Below, one piece after another: positions 45,931-56,619 of a DNA stretch of 64,000 nucleotides; the stretch's first letter is position 1, and every line of letters begins with the position of its first letter. The position numbers and the translations under genes are program-made. Where the stretch lies: NCBI GenBank assembly GCA_905221615.1, contig CAJNDT010005479.1, forward strand, positions 62,001 through 126,000, written 5' to 3'. Below the pieces are notes generated by a model. It made no database searches. It was not told where the DNA came from and worked only from the letters and a program-made list of their open reading frames with translations. The DNA is from Symbiodinium sp. CCMP2592. Its lineage: Eukaryota > Sar > Dinophyceae > Suessiales > Symbiodiniaceae.

Positions 45931-46589
45931 GGCGCAAGACAGCACTAACCAACTCACCGAAAGCAGATCTTCGTAGAGTCCCAGAGCGGAAGGCCGATGC
46001 GCAAGAAGAAGCCGACCACTCAGGCGGCACTCCAAGAAGCAAAAAAAAACATCTACAGCTGCATGCAGTTAAAAATTACTCGACGCCAGCCCAACCTGGT
46101 TCATACAACAACCGTTTCCGTTCGTGGCAGGTTCTGCGCGCGAATACAGACCCATCTGATTGAGTTTACGAAGCGGCAACGGACGGAGCCAAGGCTTGGC
46201 GTTAGGGCGACAGCGCCAGCCCTGTGAAGCCGACCACTTCAGTGTTCCCATTTTGTCGCGCGGAGTTGCCTTGTACGAAACATTACCGACTTGCTTTTGC
46301 ATCATTGCCGCCCCGGGGTCGCAAGCTTGAGGAAGAATGGAGGCGATGCACGCAAAATGGATGCAGTGCAGTCGGCGTGGCTTAGTCATGGCCTTCGCCT
46401 GCGGCATTGATGACAGAGCTGGTCAGAGCCACGTCTCTTTCCACACCTTGCAGGGGCAGATGGCTTTTTCCCACCACAAGATTTGCACGGCTCTGAGAAA
46501 CAACAGTAGGATCAGTATAGTAGGAGAGGAACAAGACACACAAAAGGCAGATCCCGCGCGCTCTCCCAGATTCACAGTGCGACTGCGTG

Positions 46590-47130
46590 CGTGCCTGAGC
46601 TGCACGCCCGGGAATAAAGGGCTAACCCATGCTGCCACATGCTTGCTTTCGCACATGCACTGATGGCGGCACCTGGCCAGCTGCAGCGCACGGTGTCGCA
46701 ACAAGCATAGTAACAATGCTGCAGCCAGTCATGGTCAAATCGACCCCACGAACCCAAGTCAATCAAGGCACTGAAGACCACGCCATTCACTTCCAAACTC
46801 TGAGCCAGAAGTGATGAAAGAAGATCCAGGGCCCATTTCCACTCTTCGTTCTTTTCACAGGCGCTGATCGCGGCTCCATAGGAAACAACATTGGACAAGT
46901 TCTGACTTACAGCTCGAACCAACAAATGCAAGGCCTGCTGCCAGTTGCCTGCTCTGTCACATGCTGTCGTCACAGCGGCCAGAGTTACTACATTGCTCTC
47001 AATGCTGCTGTCGTTGACCCACGCCAAATAGTCTAATGCCAGCTGCCAGCGACTCGCGTGACCCAAGGCACTGATCGCGGAGTTGTATGGGATCACGTTT
47101 GCCTTCCACCAGGATGTGCATGTGGCTTTG
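46590..47130 (-). CDS. PPR exon block with four repeats
   Basis: This is the cleanest PPR run. In order: NVIPYNSAISALGHASRWQL, NVVTLAAVTTACDRAGNWQQ (then ALHLLVRAVS), NVVSYGAAISACEKNEEWKW (then ALDLLSSLLA), VNGVVFSALIDLG, and after an intervening stretch WPGAAISACAKASMWQHGLA. The N/V-(V/I)-x-Y-x-x-A-I-S-A helix A and W-x-x-A-L-x-L-L helix B are diagnostic. The VNGVVFSALIDLG repeat is cut by an intron-like region before WPGAAISAC. Directly 5' in the same frame lies the trinucleotide array at 47160-47950, which is not protein. Confidence 0.85.
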
Positions 47131-47159
47131 CCAAGCTTCAGTAGCGTAGTGGCCATTGT

Positions 47160-47537
47160 TGTAGTCGTTGTAGCTGTTGTCGTTATTGTCGGAGTAGGAG
47201 GAGCAGTAGCAGTAGTTGTTGTTGCAGTTGTAGTAGTAGTCGTAGTAGTCGCAAAAAGTCGTAGCAGTCGTAGTAGTCGTAATAGTCGTAGTAGTTGTTG
47301 CCGTCGTAGTAGTAGTAGTAGTAGTAGTTGTTGTAGTTGTAGTTGTTGTTGTAGCCGCAGCAGCAGGAGTAGTAGTAGTAGTAGTAGCAGCAGTAGTAGT
47401 AGTAGTAGTGGTACTAGCAAAAGCAGGAGCAGCAGTAGTAGTAGCAGTAGTAGTAGGAGTAGCAGTAGCAGTAGCATTAGCAGTAACAGCAGAAGCAGCA
47501 GTAGTAGTAGTAGTAGTAGTACTAGTAGTAGTAGTAC

Positions 47538-47586
<49 letters not shown>

Positions 47587-47950
47587 CGTAGTAGTAGTAG
47601 TGCTAGTACTAGTAGCAGTAGCAGTAACAGTGGCAGGGGCAGTGGCAGTAGCAGTAGCAAGAGCAGGAGCAGAAGCAGTAGCAGGAGCGGGAGCAAGTAC
47701 TGCTACTACCACCACCACCACCACCACCACCACCACCACCACCACCACTTACTACTACTGCTACTGTTACTGCTACTGCTACTGCTACTGCTACTACTAC
47801 TACTACTACTACTACTGCTATTTCTTCTGTTACTACGACTGCTACTACTTCTACTTCTATTTCTACTACTACTGGTAGTAGGAGTGATAGTCGTAGTAGC
47901 AGTAGTAGTACTACTACTACTACTACTGCTACTACTACAGTACTAGTACT
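47160..47950. repeat. Long trinucleotide array with strand inversion: (GTA/TAG)n then (CAC)n then (TAC)n
   Basis: 47160-47700 is mostly GTA/TAG/GCA triplets. 47702-47748 is (CAC)n. 47750-47950 is mostly TAC/TGC triplets, which are the reverse complement of the left part. The two halves can therefore pair as a very long imperfect hairpin. It ends at palindromic element copy 3. It lies between PPR exons, so it is probably intronic. Poly-L, poly-S, poly-T and poly-V frames here are artefacts. Confidence 0.95.
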
Positions 47951-48050
47951 ACGGTTGATGATAGAAATCCTGCATTACCTTAATGACCCTCTATGGGAAT
48001 TATGGTATATTCATTATTATGGGTAATGCAGGATTTATACCATCAACCGT
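47951..48050. mobile_element. Small palindromic MITE-like element, copy 3 (most complete)
   Basis: Outer arms ACGGTTGATG (47951-47960) and CATCAACCGT (48041-48050) are perfect inverse complements. Inner arms AAATCCTGCATTACC and GGGTAATGCAGGATTTA also pair. The 100-bp unit is thus palindromic over about 30 bp at each end, with a loop containing TATGGGAATTATGGTATA. It lies between a (TAC)n array on the left and a TAG/GTT/GGT array on the right, inside the PPR gene. Confidence 0.88.
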
Positions 48051-48155
48051 GGTACTTGTGCAGGTACCAGTCCTAGCCCTAGTCGCAGTCTCAGTCCTAG
48101 TAGGGGTAGTCGTAGTAGTTGTTGTTGGTGGTGGTGGTAGTAGTGGTAGCAGCAA
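48051..48155. repeat. Degenerate CCTAGTC/GTAGTT/GGTGGT array
   Basis: Imperfect CTAGTC hexamers followed by GTAGTTGTTG and GGT/TAG triplets, immediately right of element copy 3. Confidence 0.85.
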
Positions 48156-48159
48156 AGCC

Positions 48160-49100
48160 AGGCCTGCACATCTGAGAGCTCCATGTCCTTCAGCAACGCA
48201 ACTGCATATTGCCACATCCGGCTTCTCTCCATGACGCTGATTGTAGCACTGTAGATGACGACGTTCGCCTGCCGTGCATGCTGACAGTGAGTTCCTGCGA
48301 GCTTAAGACTGAAGGGCCGCCTGCAGGCGAACGTTTTGCACTTCTGCCAGGAAAGCGAGCGATCGAGACCACTGTACGTCGTTCTCAAGGGCAGCGATCG
48401 CTGCGCCGAAAACCTTCAACTATGCCCAGCACACACGCTAAGACTCTGAGACAGCTACGGACAGTGCGGACTGATTGCCCATGCAGGCCAAGCGACTACA
48501 ACCGTAGCCTGCAAACCTCCAGTTTGAAGTTCTCACAGTACCCACAGGAGCTGTAGAATCCCAACATGTCAGCATATCGAGAAAGAATCAGCTTCTGCAA
48601 TCAAGTCGCCTCTGCTCCGAAGCTCTGAGACCAGCTCAGAGCTCCATCGCCATTCTTGACCTTGGCAAGAGCACTTTCATGTCGCCGAGACAGCCGTGCC
48701 TGCCCCGCCCACTCATCCGAGCCTCTGCCGCAGGCACTTACTGCTGTTCCATAGGAGATTGCACCTGGCGATGAAACCAAGCAGCTAGAAGCAGCAAGAA
48801 AGAACGACAGGTTGCAAGCACGATGAACACTTGCACAAGCATGCTTGCACATCCTGCAAGAAGCAAAACACGTGCAAGAACATCGCCATTGCAGCTTCGA
48901 TGCTTGGCGCTCTTCGGGCGCGGCGCATGTCCTGAGGACGATTCCGCATAAAGTGACGACCTTGAACCGCAGCTTCAAGAATCCGTCCTCCAAGACTTTG
49001 ACCGCGTCTTGCCAGCGGTCTCCCTTCTCGCAAGCAGCCATGGCTGCATTGAAGGTGATCCTTACTGTATACTCGGAGAATGAGTGGGTGCCATAGAATC
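48160..49100 (-). CDS. PPR exons
   Basis: Upstream to downstream: about 49090-48960 RITFNAAMAACEKGDRWQDA, then VKVLEDGFLKLRFKVVTLCG; about 48770-48690 GAISYGTAVSACGRGSDEWA; about 48413-48310 FGAAIAALENDVQWSRSLAF, then LAEVQNVRLQAAL; about 48281-48160 NVVIYSATISVMERSRMWQY, then AVALLKDMELSDVQA. Each has the PPR helix A/helix B pattern. Frame changes and unmatched half-repeats show introns inside repeats. Confidence 0.75.
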
Positions 49101-49469
49101 GGTGAAACCGGTTGCTGAAGAAGGCAAGGCTCGAGTCCGTCTTGATGGAGCACCTTCGGGAAGCGAGCAACAGCTTGCCAAGCCGATAGGAGAATAAAGG
49201 GGAAGACGGGCATAACGGCATAATAGTGATGCCACACCAGCCTCACAGACTAGGCAGAAGTCATATGATGGAGTGAGTAGTTGGAATTTGCCACTCAGTT
49301 CTGCTGACTCAGCTCCTCTCATCGGGTCATTCCCAGCACTACATCAGACCGACACGACAATGCGAAAGGACATTCAGGGTTTATGTACGTGGCATGCCGA
49401 GTGGGTTGCGCGATATTATCGAGTTGGTGTCATCACTATTGCGAACCAACCATGTGCTCAGCATAGCAG

Positions 49470-50707
49470 CTGATATCCCATGAAAGTTGGGCTTCATATT
49501 CGCTTACGAAGCTCTTCGAGCTGAGATGCTGCTGTGCGGATGCTAGGCATCTCAGCGCTGGTTGCCACACATTCGCCTCACAGGCTTGAGACAGAGAAGA
49601 AGGCGCAAAGGTTTGTAAAGCGTAGCAATCGGTGGACAAGTCATTCTTGTCCAAGCTTCTTTTTCGCAAGCACTGACTGCCGAATTGATAGTGATGACAT
49701 CTGGCTTTAGTAGCTGGTCCCGTAGGCCGCGATGGAGCAAAGCACCCAGACACCAGCGACCGCTCTTCTCGCAAACGCTGATGACCACATTGATGGGGAT
49801 AAGATTCAATTGCAAGCCATCTGAAGAGATGGCCCGAAGCAGGTGGAAGGCGTGATCCCATGATGCATCTTTGCGGCAAGCGCTTAAAGCGCTGGTGCGA
49901 ACCTTTATGCAGCATCGCGGATTCACGGTGGCTTCTTGCCACATGCCATGCCTCTAAACGAAGACGTCTTGAGCAAAGTTTTCGACACAAGACACTGCTC
50001 CGATCTGCTCAGAATCACACAAGAATAGCTCACAAATGTTCATCGCGGGCTCACCACACAATGTGGATCAGCAGGGTCTATTTTCAAGAGCTGCGGCGTC
50101 TAGTCTGGTGGCCAACCTGCTGCGCAATATGCCAAGGGAATCCAGCTTTGATAACACTGGCGGGACCTGACAAGCAAATGCAGTGACAACTCTACACTAC
50201 ACTCACATCATCGCCTTTGGACATGATACGAATACCAAGTCTTCTATGCCTGCTGGAGGTCCATGAATTCAAAGGCGCTGATCACGGCAGCATAGGCCAC
50301 TGAATCAGGATTCAGCTCGCTGGCACAAAGCTCCTCACTGGCTTTACAAGCGCATGACCATGTGTGTCTCGGACGAAGCAACATCCAGCAAAACGACTCC
50401 GATGAGAGGCAAGGATCGAGATAGAGCGTGAGCCTTGGATCATGGGCTACCGTTAAATCAAGCCTACTTCTGAGGAATCGTCGACGGACATTTCCAGCAC
50501 TTGGAGAGTCTGGCATGCAGATGCAGACTGCATGCCAGGGAAGACAATACTACGATTAGCAGCAGTAATCTCAGCATGTCTTTGCAACAACACTTGGCAT
50601 CCTTCTTCTTTGCAACCAAGACGCACTTGGTCCCACTTACTTGCACAACTGCATGCAGCCAGAGCTGCATTATACCTGCAAGCTTGTGTAGTTGGCTGCA
50701 CATACAA
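49470..50707 (-). CDS. PPR exons
   Basis: About 50700-50590: ACRYNAALAACSCASKWDQV. About 50350-50247: LNPDSVAYAAVISAFEFMDL. About 49944-49650 is one long exon with three repeats: VRTSALSACRKDASWDHAFH, NLIPINVVISVCEKSGRWCL and KPDVITINSAVSACEKEAW. About 49590-49490, in another frame, continues ANVWQPALRCLASAQQHLSS. The last two probably join as SAVSAC-E-ANVWQPALRCLAS across an intron. Confidence 0.75.
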
Positions 50708-50864
50708 AGAGTGAGTCGATCAATTGTGCACATTGTCGTCAAGCGGCGTTATGATATTCGGCTGCAACATTCCCCCTGCCAAGTTTCCAGGACCACGTCG
50801 CTCTTGTGACCGCAGGGGATGCAACTGCAATGCCACGAAAAGGAGCAGACTGCATTACGGACCT

Positions 50865-52140
50865 TGTGCAAGTCGGAGAAGCTGCACAGCTTCGTTCCAC
50901 TTCATTGCTCGTTCACCTCACGACTGTGAATTTTTTGTTCTGCGAAACTCGTGCAGCTTCCCTTCGCAACCACAGGCCAAGAGACACGATTTGACTATTG
51001 CATTGAAAGTGATGATGTTGGCACGCAGGCAGCCTGAGCTCCGGTATGCCGTGCACAGCTGCGGCCGAGAAAATGCTGTGCCTATAAGCTTATAAATAAT
51101 AACCTTGCATTCAATTGAGCCCCAGTTCGAGCTTGCATGTCTTCGAGGAGGTGTAAAGAACGCTGCCACTGGTCACAAACCTGCGAGCGAAATTGCTTTG
51201 AACAGACGAGACTGCATGTTCAAGCATTTTGCAGCAGTGCCTCGCAGGCACTGATGGCCGCCCCAAAAGTAATGGGATTGGCTTCAAGCAGCATGTCTTG
51301 AATAACATCCAGCAGCCACAGCGCCCTGCGTCAATCGTCAACATCCATCACAACACATCAGGGCTTGAGTGACCGGGCTGATAAGCTTTAGGCTGCATGG
51401 CAGACATAGCCTTCTACCGTACCAGTACTAGCCGGTTTCTTGAGGCAACAATCGGAAACCAGCTAATCAGTTCTCGTCTGCACAGCACGACGTGGCCTTC
51501 GCCATTGCTTGCCCTTTTCGCATGCACTGATGCACGAGCTGCACAAGACAATGTCAAACTCCATGGTGGAGCAGCGACCTTCGATTCGTTTCGGTGCTTT
51601 GGCATGAGGTGCCACTGCAATCATGCATCAACCCTCCACACTTGCCACACGAAACCGAAATCTAAGCAAACATCGGTTCCAGTCGTTTTTCACCGATGCC
51701 ACTAGCATTTGCCGTGAAACGGCCTCTACTTCTGAAACCTGCTCTGCGGAATCAATTCGAAGAGGGAAAGCACAGCCAGGGTCCTGTTCCATGCTTTGAA
51801 TCGATCGTCGTGGTTGCTGTTTGCCAAAGGTCAAGTCCAAGAACTCATATCACCCTCGAAATTCAGCCAAGGTACATCTTTGAAGCAGCGAGTGAGCGAC
51901 GACCCAACAAGCGGCCTTCCTCAATTGCCGGTGCTCGCAAAAATCCGATGCAAAGAAAAAGCATGTTTCAGATGCGTCGCTCGCAAGCACTGATGACTGT
52001 GCTCGTTGGGATACGGTTGAGGATGCAGCTGCGTGCCTCATAGGGACACACCCCGAACAAGCTTAAAAAAGCATGACGACCAGAAATCGGCACAGGCCTG
52101 CAATTGCAGCAGCTGCTGGACAGCCTGCTGCCATGCTGTC
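50865..52140 (-). CDS. PPR exons with a 60-nt GC-AG intron
   Basis: About 52140-52075: TAWQQAVQQLLQLQACADFW. About 52028-51975: ILNRIPTSTVISACERR. About 51567-51480: FDIVLCSSCISACEKGKQWR. About 51310-51241: LEANPITFGAAISACE, which ends at GAG. The intron 51240-51181 starts GCACTG and ends CGCAG. Exon 51180-51110 continues VCDQWQRSLHLLEDMQARTG in phase. About 51034-50980: LRANIITFNAIVKSC. About 50911-50865: MKWNEAVQLLRLAQG. The exact completion of one PPR across the GC-AG intron is strong evidence for both gene and splice type. Confidence 0.75.
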
Positions 52141-52378
52141 ATCACAACAACCTTCCGAAGGGTGCACCAGGGCTCACTTCAACACGGGCTGGTGTATCCA
52201 ATTCCAAGCAACATCAAGACAACAGCGGCTCCAGCTTGCTTCTTCCAGCAGTAGACACGCTTGCGCCCACATGCCGGCAGCATCGCAACAGGAAATGCTG
52301 GCACCTTGCTGCTCTTTTTACCGATTCAGCAGAGCACCAAGATGGACATGATTCATCAAATGTGGCACTTGGCCAAAG

Positions 52379-53384
52379 CTATGCTGAAAGTTGCTGAAGG
52401 ACTGTGGGTGACCAAACTCCTGGCATGTGAATCAGGTAACGCTTGCCAGTAAAATGAACTGGAGGGGAAGCGAAACCAGCACTCCTCTTCTGCTGGGAAA
52501 GATGAGAACGAATGTCAAGAGCGCGAAGCCAATGTGTCCCGGTGGCACCTGAAACTGACATTAGAATTAGAACTCGTCAGACGAGCGTGCTGGATCTGGG
52601 ACATCTGGCCAATAAGCGTGTTCATAAAGATCAAGTTGGCTTCGAGATCTTGGGTTGTACAGCCTCCAGGCAACGCAACACACATCCACCACACGGCCTG
52701 ATAAAAGCACGTGCCCGGCAGCCTTGGAAAAGGCCGCATGCCTGCTTGCAAATGGCTTTGCTGGCAAAGTCATGCACTGAGCGACAGTGATGCAAGCAGT
52801 GGGCATTTGAGAGATGGCCTGCCACCACGACCCATGTGACGCGAGTGATGCCAAGGCAGTGCCAGCGAGAATGGTGCTGATGCGAAGTGCCTGCATCTTG
52901 AGCATGCAACTTCAGGCGCTCAGCACGTCCCGGGACTGCCCCTGGCCCCCTGCCTGAAGCCTTAGCAAAGACAGCAGCACAAAGACCTTCTGCCATGACG
53001 GACTCATGGCCGAGGCTAGCAGTCCAGCATGAATCACCTGAGTGAACAAAGTGATCTGCAGCAAGAGCAGCACGGCATGTGCAGCCAGGCTGCGTTACAT
53101 TCCATTCCAGCCCACTGCTGAGAGTCGAAGACATTGACTGCATGTGGCCAGCGATTCGGAAGATGTCCACTGGCTTGCATTGCAATGCTGTAAGAAATGG
53201 CCTTAGCCGTCCACGAAGCATTCGTGTCGGCAGCAGTTCTCAAAGCAAGAATGCTCACTTTTGGTTGCGGGCATTCAGCTGCAAACCACAGGCGACAGTC
53301 ACAAACCTCAGACGAATGTGTGGAAACAAAGTGCAAGCGTCCGAGTGAAATGACTCTTTGAGCTGCCCTGGAAGTGCTTGCCAA
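52379..53384 (-). CDS. PPR exons
   Basis: About 53216-53100: AKAISYSIAMQASGHLPNRW, then PHAVNVFDSQ. About 52905-52740: RISTILAGTALASLASHGSW, then WQAISQM. About 52649-52565: LEANLIFMNTLIGQMS. About 52555-52460: VSGATGTHWLRALDIRSHLS. These are more degenerate than the 46-50 kb repeats but keep the helix B W-x-x-A pattern. Confidence 0.6.
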
Positions 53385-53579
53385 GATGCGCCTGCTGCGC
53401 CAGGGTCCACTGACTGTTTCGAGTAAGCGCTAGCAAGGCCCTGTTGCATGCAGGCACATCTTCCTGCCAACGCAACGGCCGTTTGGATTTTCACCCGACT
53501 CATGCTCTGCTAGCTGGCCTCAGCGCCAATGCGGCTCATCTGGCATAATGTGGACGCCCATTGCTGGTCAAACGCAGTA

Positions 53580-53888
53580 CTACGCATCAGACCTACAAGG
53601 AGAAGACTTACTGGTAAGATTCAGCGATAGCCTACAGCATAATGTTTCACTTCCAGGTGTCGCGGATCCAATACGCAGAGTGCTAAGATCAGGATTCCCA
53701 GCAAGGCAGCTCAAAGCTGAGAGCCTGCGAAAGCAAAAGCTCCACGCTTCTGGCAGACTCTCGAGCGTCGAAAGCCCGATCCTGCTCGGATCTTTTTCTC
53801 TCGCCATGTCATCAATGTCAGGTGATAGGCCAGAGTCAATCTCAATCGACAGCTTCTCGAGCGTTTTAACAGCCTTCCCAAAAATCAC
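53580..53888 (-). CDS. Candidate non-PPR exon inside the PPR region
   Basis: Reads FGKAVKTLEKLSIEIDSGLS, then PDIDDMAREKDPSRIGLSTL and ESLPEAWSFCFRR. Acidic and helical, open on the minus strand only. It may mark a boundary between two tandem PPR genes (a tail or leader) or a linker within one protein. Confidence 0.45.
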   Translation of the reverse strand: MIFGKAVKTLEKLSIEIDSGLSPDIDDMAREKDPSRIGLSTLESLPEAWSFCFRRLSALSCLAGNPDLSTLRIGSATPGSETLCCRLSLNLTSKSSPCRSDA

Positions 53889-54073
53889 AAGACACTCTAG
53901 CCATGCTGGTGCTGCTTCTGTTGTTTATGTGCCTTTTCAAGGGTGGAAGCTTGTGTGCGTCGGAGGTGCCTCCAGGGGCCGTGATGCACGAGAGAAGCTG
54001 CTCAGCAGCGAACTTTTTAGAAGGACCTCAAGCAAGCAAGGGTTTGTTTTGGTGCCTCTACTGGCAACTTTTT

Positions 54074-54463
54074 CTACCCTCTCTGCAGCTTAGCAGCGTT
54101 GGCCTCGACTGCGCTCTCGCCAACGTCCCGCATCAACTGCTGCGCACGCTGCCAGTGCGCCGCTTTTGCGCAGCTGCCCAGCGCGCAGCCGCACAGCACG
54201 CAGTTTACCTGAGCACCCTTGCATCAAACATGCCACAGGAACACAGTGGACCCTCAAACCATGAAGACCAGCCGAGAGTCATCAAGCACATCCGAGCCCA
54301 GCAGGGAAGATGCCAGGTGCCATTGCGTGCCGGATTGGCATGCACTCAAGACCTGACAGAGCCGCTTGCCAGTCCCCGGGCCCTGCCCACAGCACGGAAT
54401 GTCAAATTGGCAATACTTTCCGAGAGTCCGAGCGGCAGAACCACGCATAATGACATCAACCAA
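54074..54463 (-). CDS. PPR exons
   Basis: About 54380-54260: VLSACQSGTQWHLASSLLGS. About 54208-54074, right after CTCAG: VNCVLCGCALGSCAKAAHWQ, then RAQQLMRDVGESAVEANAAK. The latter has clear helix B plus linker. Confidence 0.65.
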
Positions 54464-54504
54464 CAGCGCCGTCCTGGATTCTGCAAAACATGCCCTGTCT
54501 TCTC

Positions 54505-55320
54505 ACGGCTAGATCTGCTGCACGCAGTCCGTTGGGCGCATTGAAGGATGTGCATCACCTTGGGCCAATAGCCTGCGGTGGAGCAGGCATTCATCACGGT
54601 GCTGTAGGCCTCAAGGGTCCGTAGCGGCATAGTTTCGAATGCTGTTCCCAACACATTGTAGTGCATCGGCTGGACAACCACTGATTGGACAGGGCACAGG
54701 CATGTTTGCAGACAGCGCGGCCAGCTGCAAGCTGCACAGAAGGTCAACGGAGTCCAGCCATCTATCACATCTTTCGCAGGCCTTCGGCTGAGGCTCAAGT
54801 GCATCTAGCTTTTCAGCAATGCGGGCTGAATCTGGCAGAGTTGCTCCGGCAGCAGCAGTATACGCCACAGTGCTCGTTTGCAGCATGGCTCCATTCAGCG
54901 TCCGCAACATTGCCAGGCCTGATTGCAATATATCCGAGGCTCAGCCATACATACGCAATATGCACGCAGGAGTCAGACCAATTGGCTCATGTTCTTTGGG
55001 GCGAAGACCTCCTGCCCACTGACCGCTTTGCTCGAACGCAGAGATGCAGGCACAGTGTGAGATAATATCATCACACACAAGCCACAGCCTCAACTGTGTC
55101 GAACTTGCATAAACGGTCCGACTTACCAAGCTTCCAGAGAAATCCCACCTACGCGGTACGAATAAACGGATTACACACTGAAACCAAAGTTGCGGTCAAG
55201 CAGCGACATCTCGAGCAGTAGGTTTGCAGCATGCTGCCATCGTCCAGCTCGGCCAAAAGCGGTCATCAGAGCATTGCAAGTCAGCGCACCCAGCTCCAGA
55301 GAAACCTCCAGAAATTCCTT
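54505..55320 (-). CDS. PPR exons
   Basis: About 55320-55190: EVSLELGALTCNALMTAFGR, then AGRWQHAANLLLEMSL. About 55075-54980: DDIISHCACISAFEQSGQWA. About 54910-54865: AMLQTSTVAYTAAAGA. About 54780-54735 continues CERCDRWLDSVDLLCSLQLA in the same frame after about 25 codons that may be intron. About 54678-54505: LRTLEAYSTVMNACSTAGYW, then PKVMHILQCAQ. Confidence 0.7.
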
Positions 55321-55639
55321 GGCTGGTGCACTCAGCAACTACGCAAGTCAACCCACAAGGCCAGAATAGAGGATCATGATGGTCCAAATTTACGGTGGAA
55401 GCCGCACAAGAAGCGTGCAAGGTCAAAAACAGACCCGCACCATCACTACCAACGGCTGCTTCGCCATTTCGCTGCTTCGTGTTGCCACGGGCTGAGAGAC
55501 TCTCCAGTTGCAGCTTCCCCAAATATCAACCCTTTAAGTCTACTCATTGAGAGAACTTCGGAACATGGAAGGCCGGATTTCAGAGTTCGGCGTCGCGGTG
55601 TCGCGATGATTGCGATGATTAGAACCCCTGCTTTGTTGA

Positions 55640-56609
55640 GACCGGGCCACGCAGAGCAAGATGAGAGCCCTCTGCCACTGGTGGCCCGAACCACAGGCAC
55701 TGATGAGAGTGTTGTAGCAAACGCTGGTGGCCTGACAGAAACAGCGGCATTTCTGCATGCGTTCAAAGACAAATTTGCTGCAGAATCTCCGGACCTCTAG
55801 TTGGTCACCCGTCATCGTTGCGAAAAGATGCAATGCCATTTGCCATAGGGCTGCTTTCTCCTGGGTCAACAGACTCTGCGATCATTCTGTCGACGAGTTG
55901 CCCTCAGAGCAAGAAAGGTACTTTGTTGCAGGACCTTGCTTACCAAGCATCGCAGGCACTCATCACGGAGCAATACGAGATAACATCTGGAAGGAGGCTG
56001 ATGTTTGATCCGTCCTCAGCCGAGGATTAAGCGGTTGTTAATCTTCCTCCTTTCAGAACAGAACTGATTGAGAATGCTGATTTCCTTCATGCAAACCAAG
56101 CTTCCGACAGAATGCGGAACGTCCACTGCCAATGCCTGCCAGTCCACAGGATGTTGACAACTCAGGGCCAGCAGGTTCAGGGACGTGCGTTCGGTGCAGT
56201 GACACCAAAACCATGGCTCCATGCTACATCAACCGTGGCTCCTGCAGATGGCGATGGCCGTGTTGCAGGTGACCTCGGTTCAGCTGCAACTTACTTCTGG
56301 TCCAAGTGTCAGTTTACTCCGATCGCTGGCAAAGTACTTCTGGACGTACAAGGGAAACCGCGCAGCATGCCAATGTCAGTCTGGCGACACGAGTTGGTTG
56401 GATATGAGCTTGTCGTAGCCTGCAGTTCCAACAATCTTTACAAGTGTATGTGTGTGCCCGCACATCTGCCCAAGCTCACTTTTGGCTGTCACTCTGTGCA
56501 TGCAAAGCGCACTCGGTTAGATACGACAAGGCCTTGCATACGAGTTCACCGCAAGCTGCCAGTAGTTGGCGGATCCAGAGGAACTCATCATCGCATTGTA
56601 CCTAATCAT
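55640..56609 (-). CDS. PPR exons including a phase-exact micro-exon and a probable GA-AG intron
   Basis: About 56609-56527: MIRYNAMMSSSGSANYWQLA. About 55979-55952: SYCSVMSAC, followed by GATGCT. After TTGACCCAG, exon 55860-55795 (66 nt) reads EKAALWQMALHLFATMTGDQ, then LE. After TTCTGTCAG, an exon from 55731 reads ATSVCYNTLISACGSGHQWQ, then RALILL. Joined in phase 0 these give two complete PPRs. The first intron (55951-55861, 91 nt) must start with GA for this to work. The second starts with GT (55794). Confidence 0.78.
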
Positions 56610-56619
56610 CTTGTTATCC

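Noticed and set aside
47083-47946. Very long frames of poly-Ser, poly-Leu, poly-Val or poly-Thr on both strands
   Set aside because: They are translations of a TAG/GTA/TAC trinucleotide array. Every frame on both strands is open for the same reason. Only the PPR part below about 47130 is protein-like.
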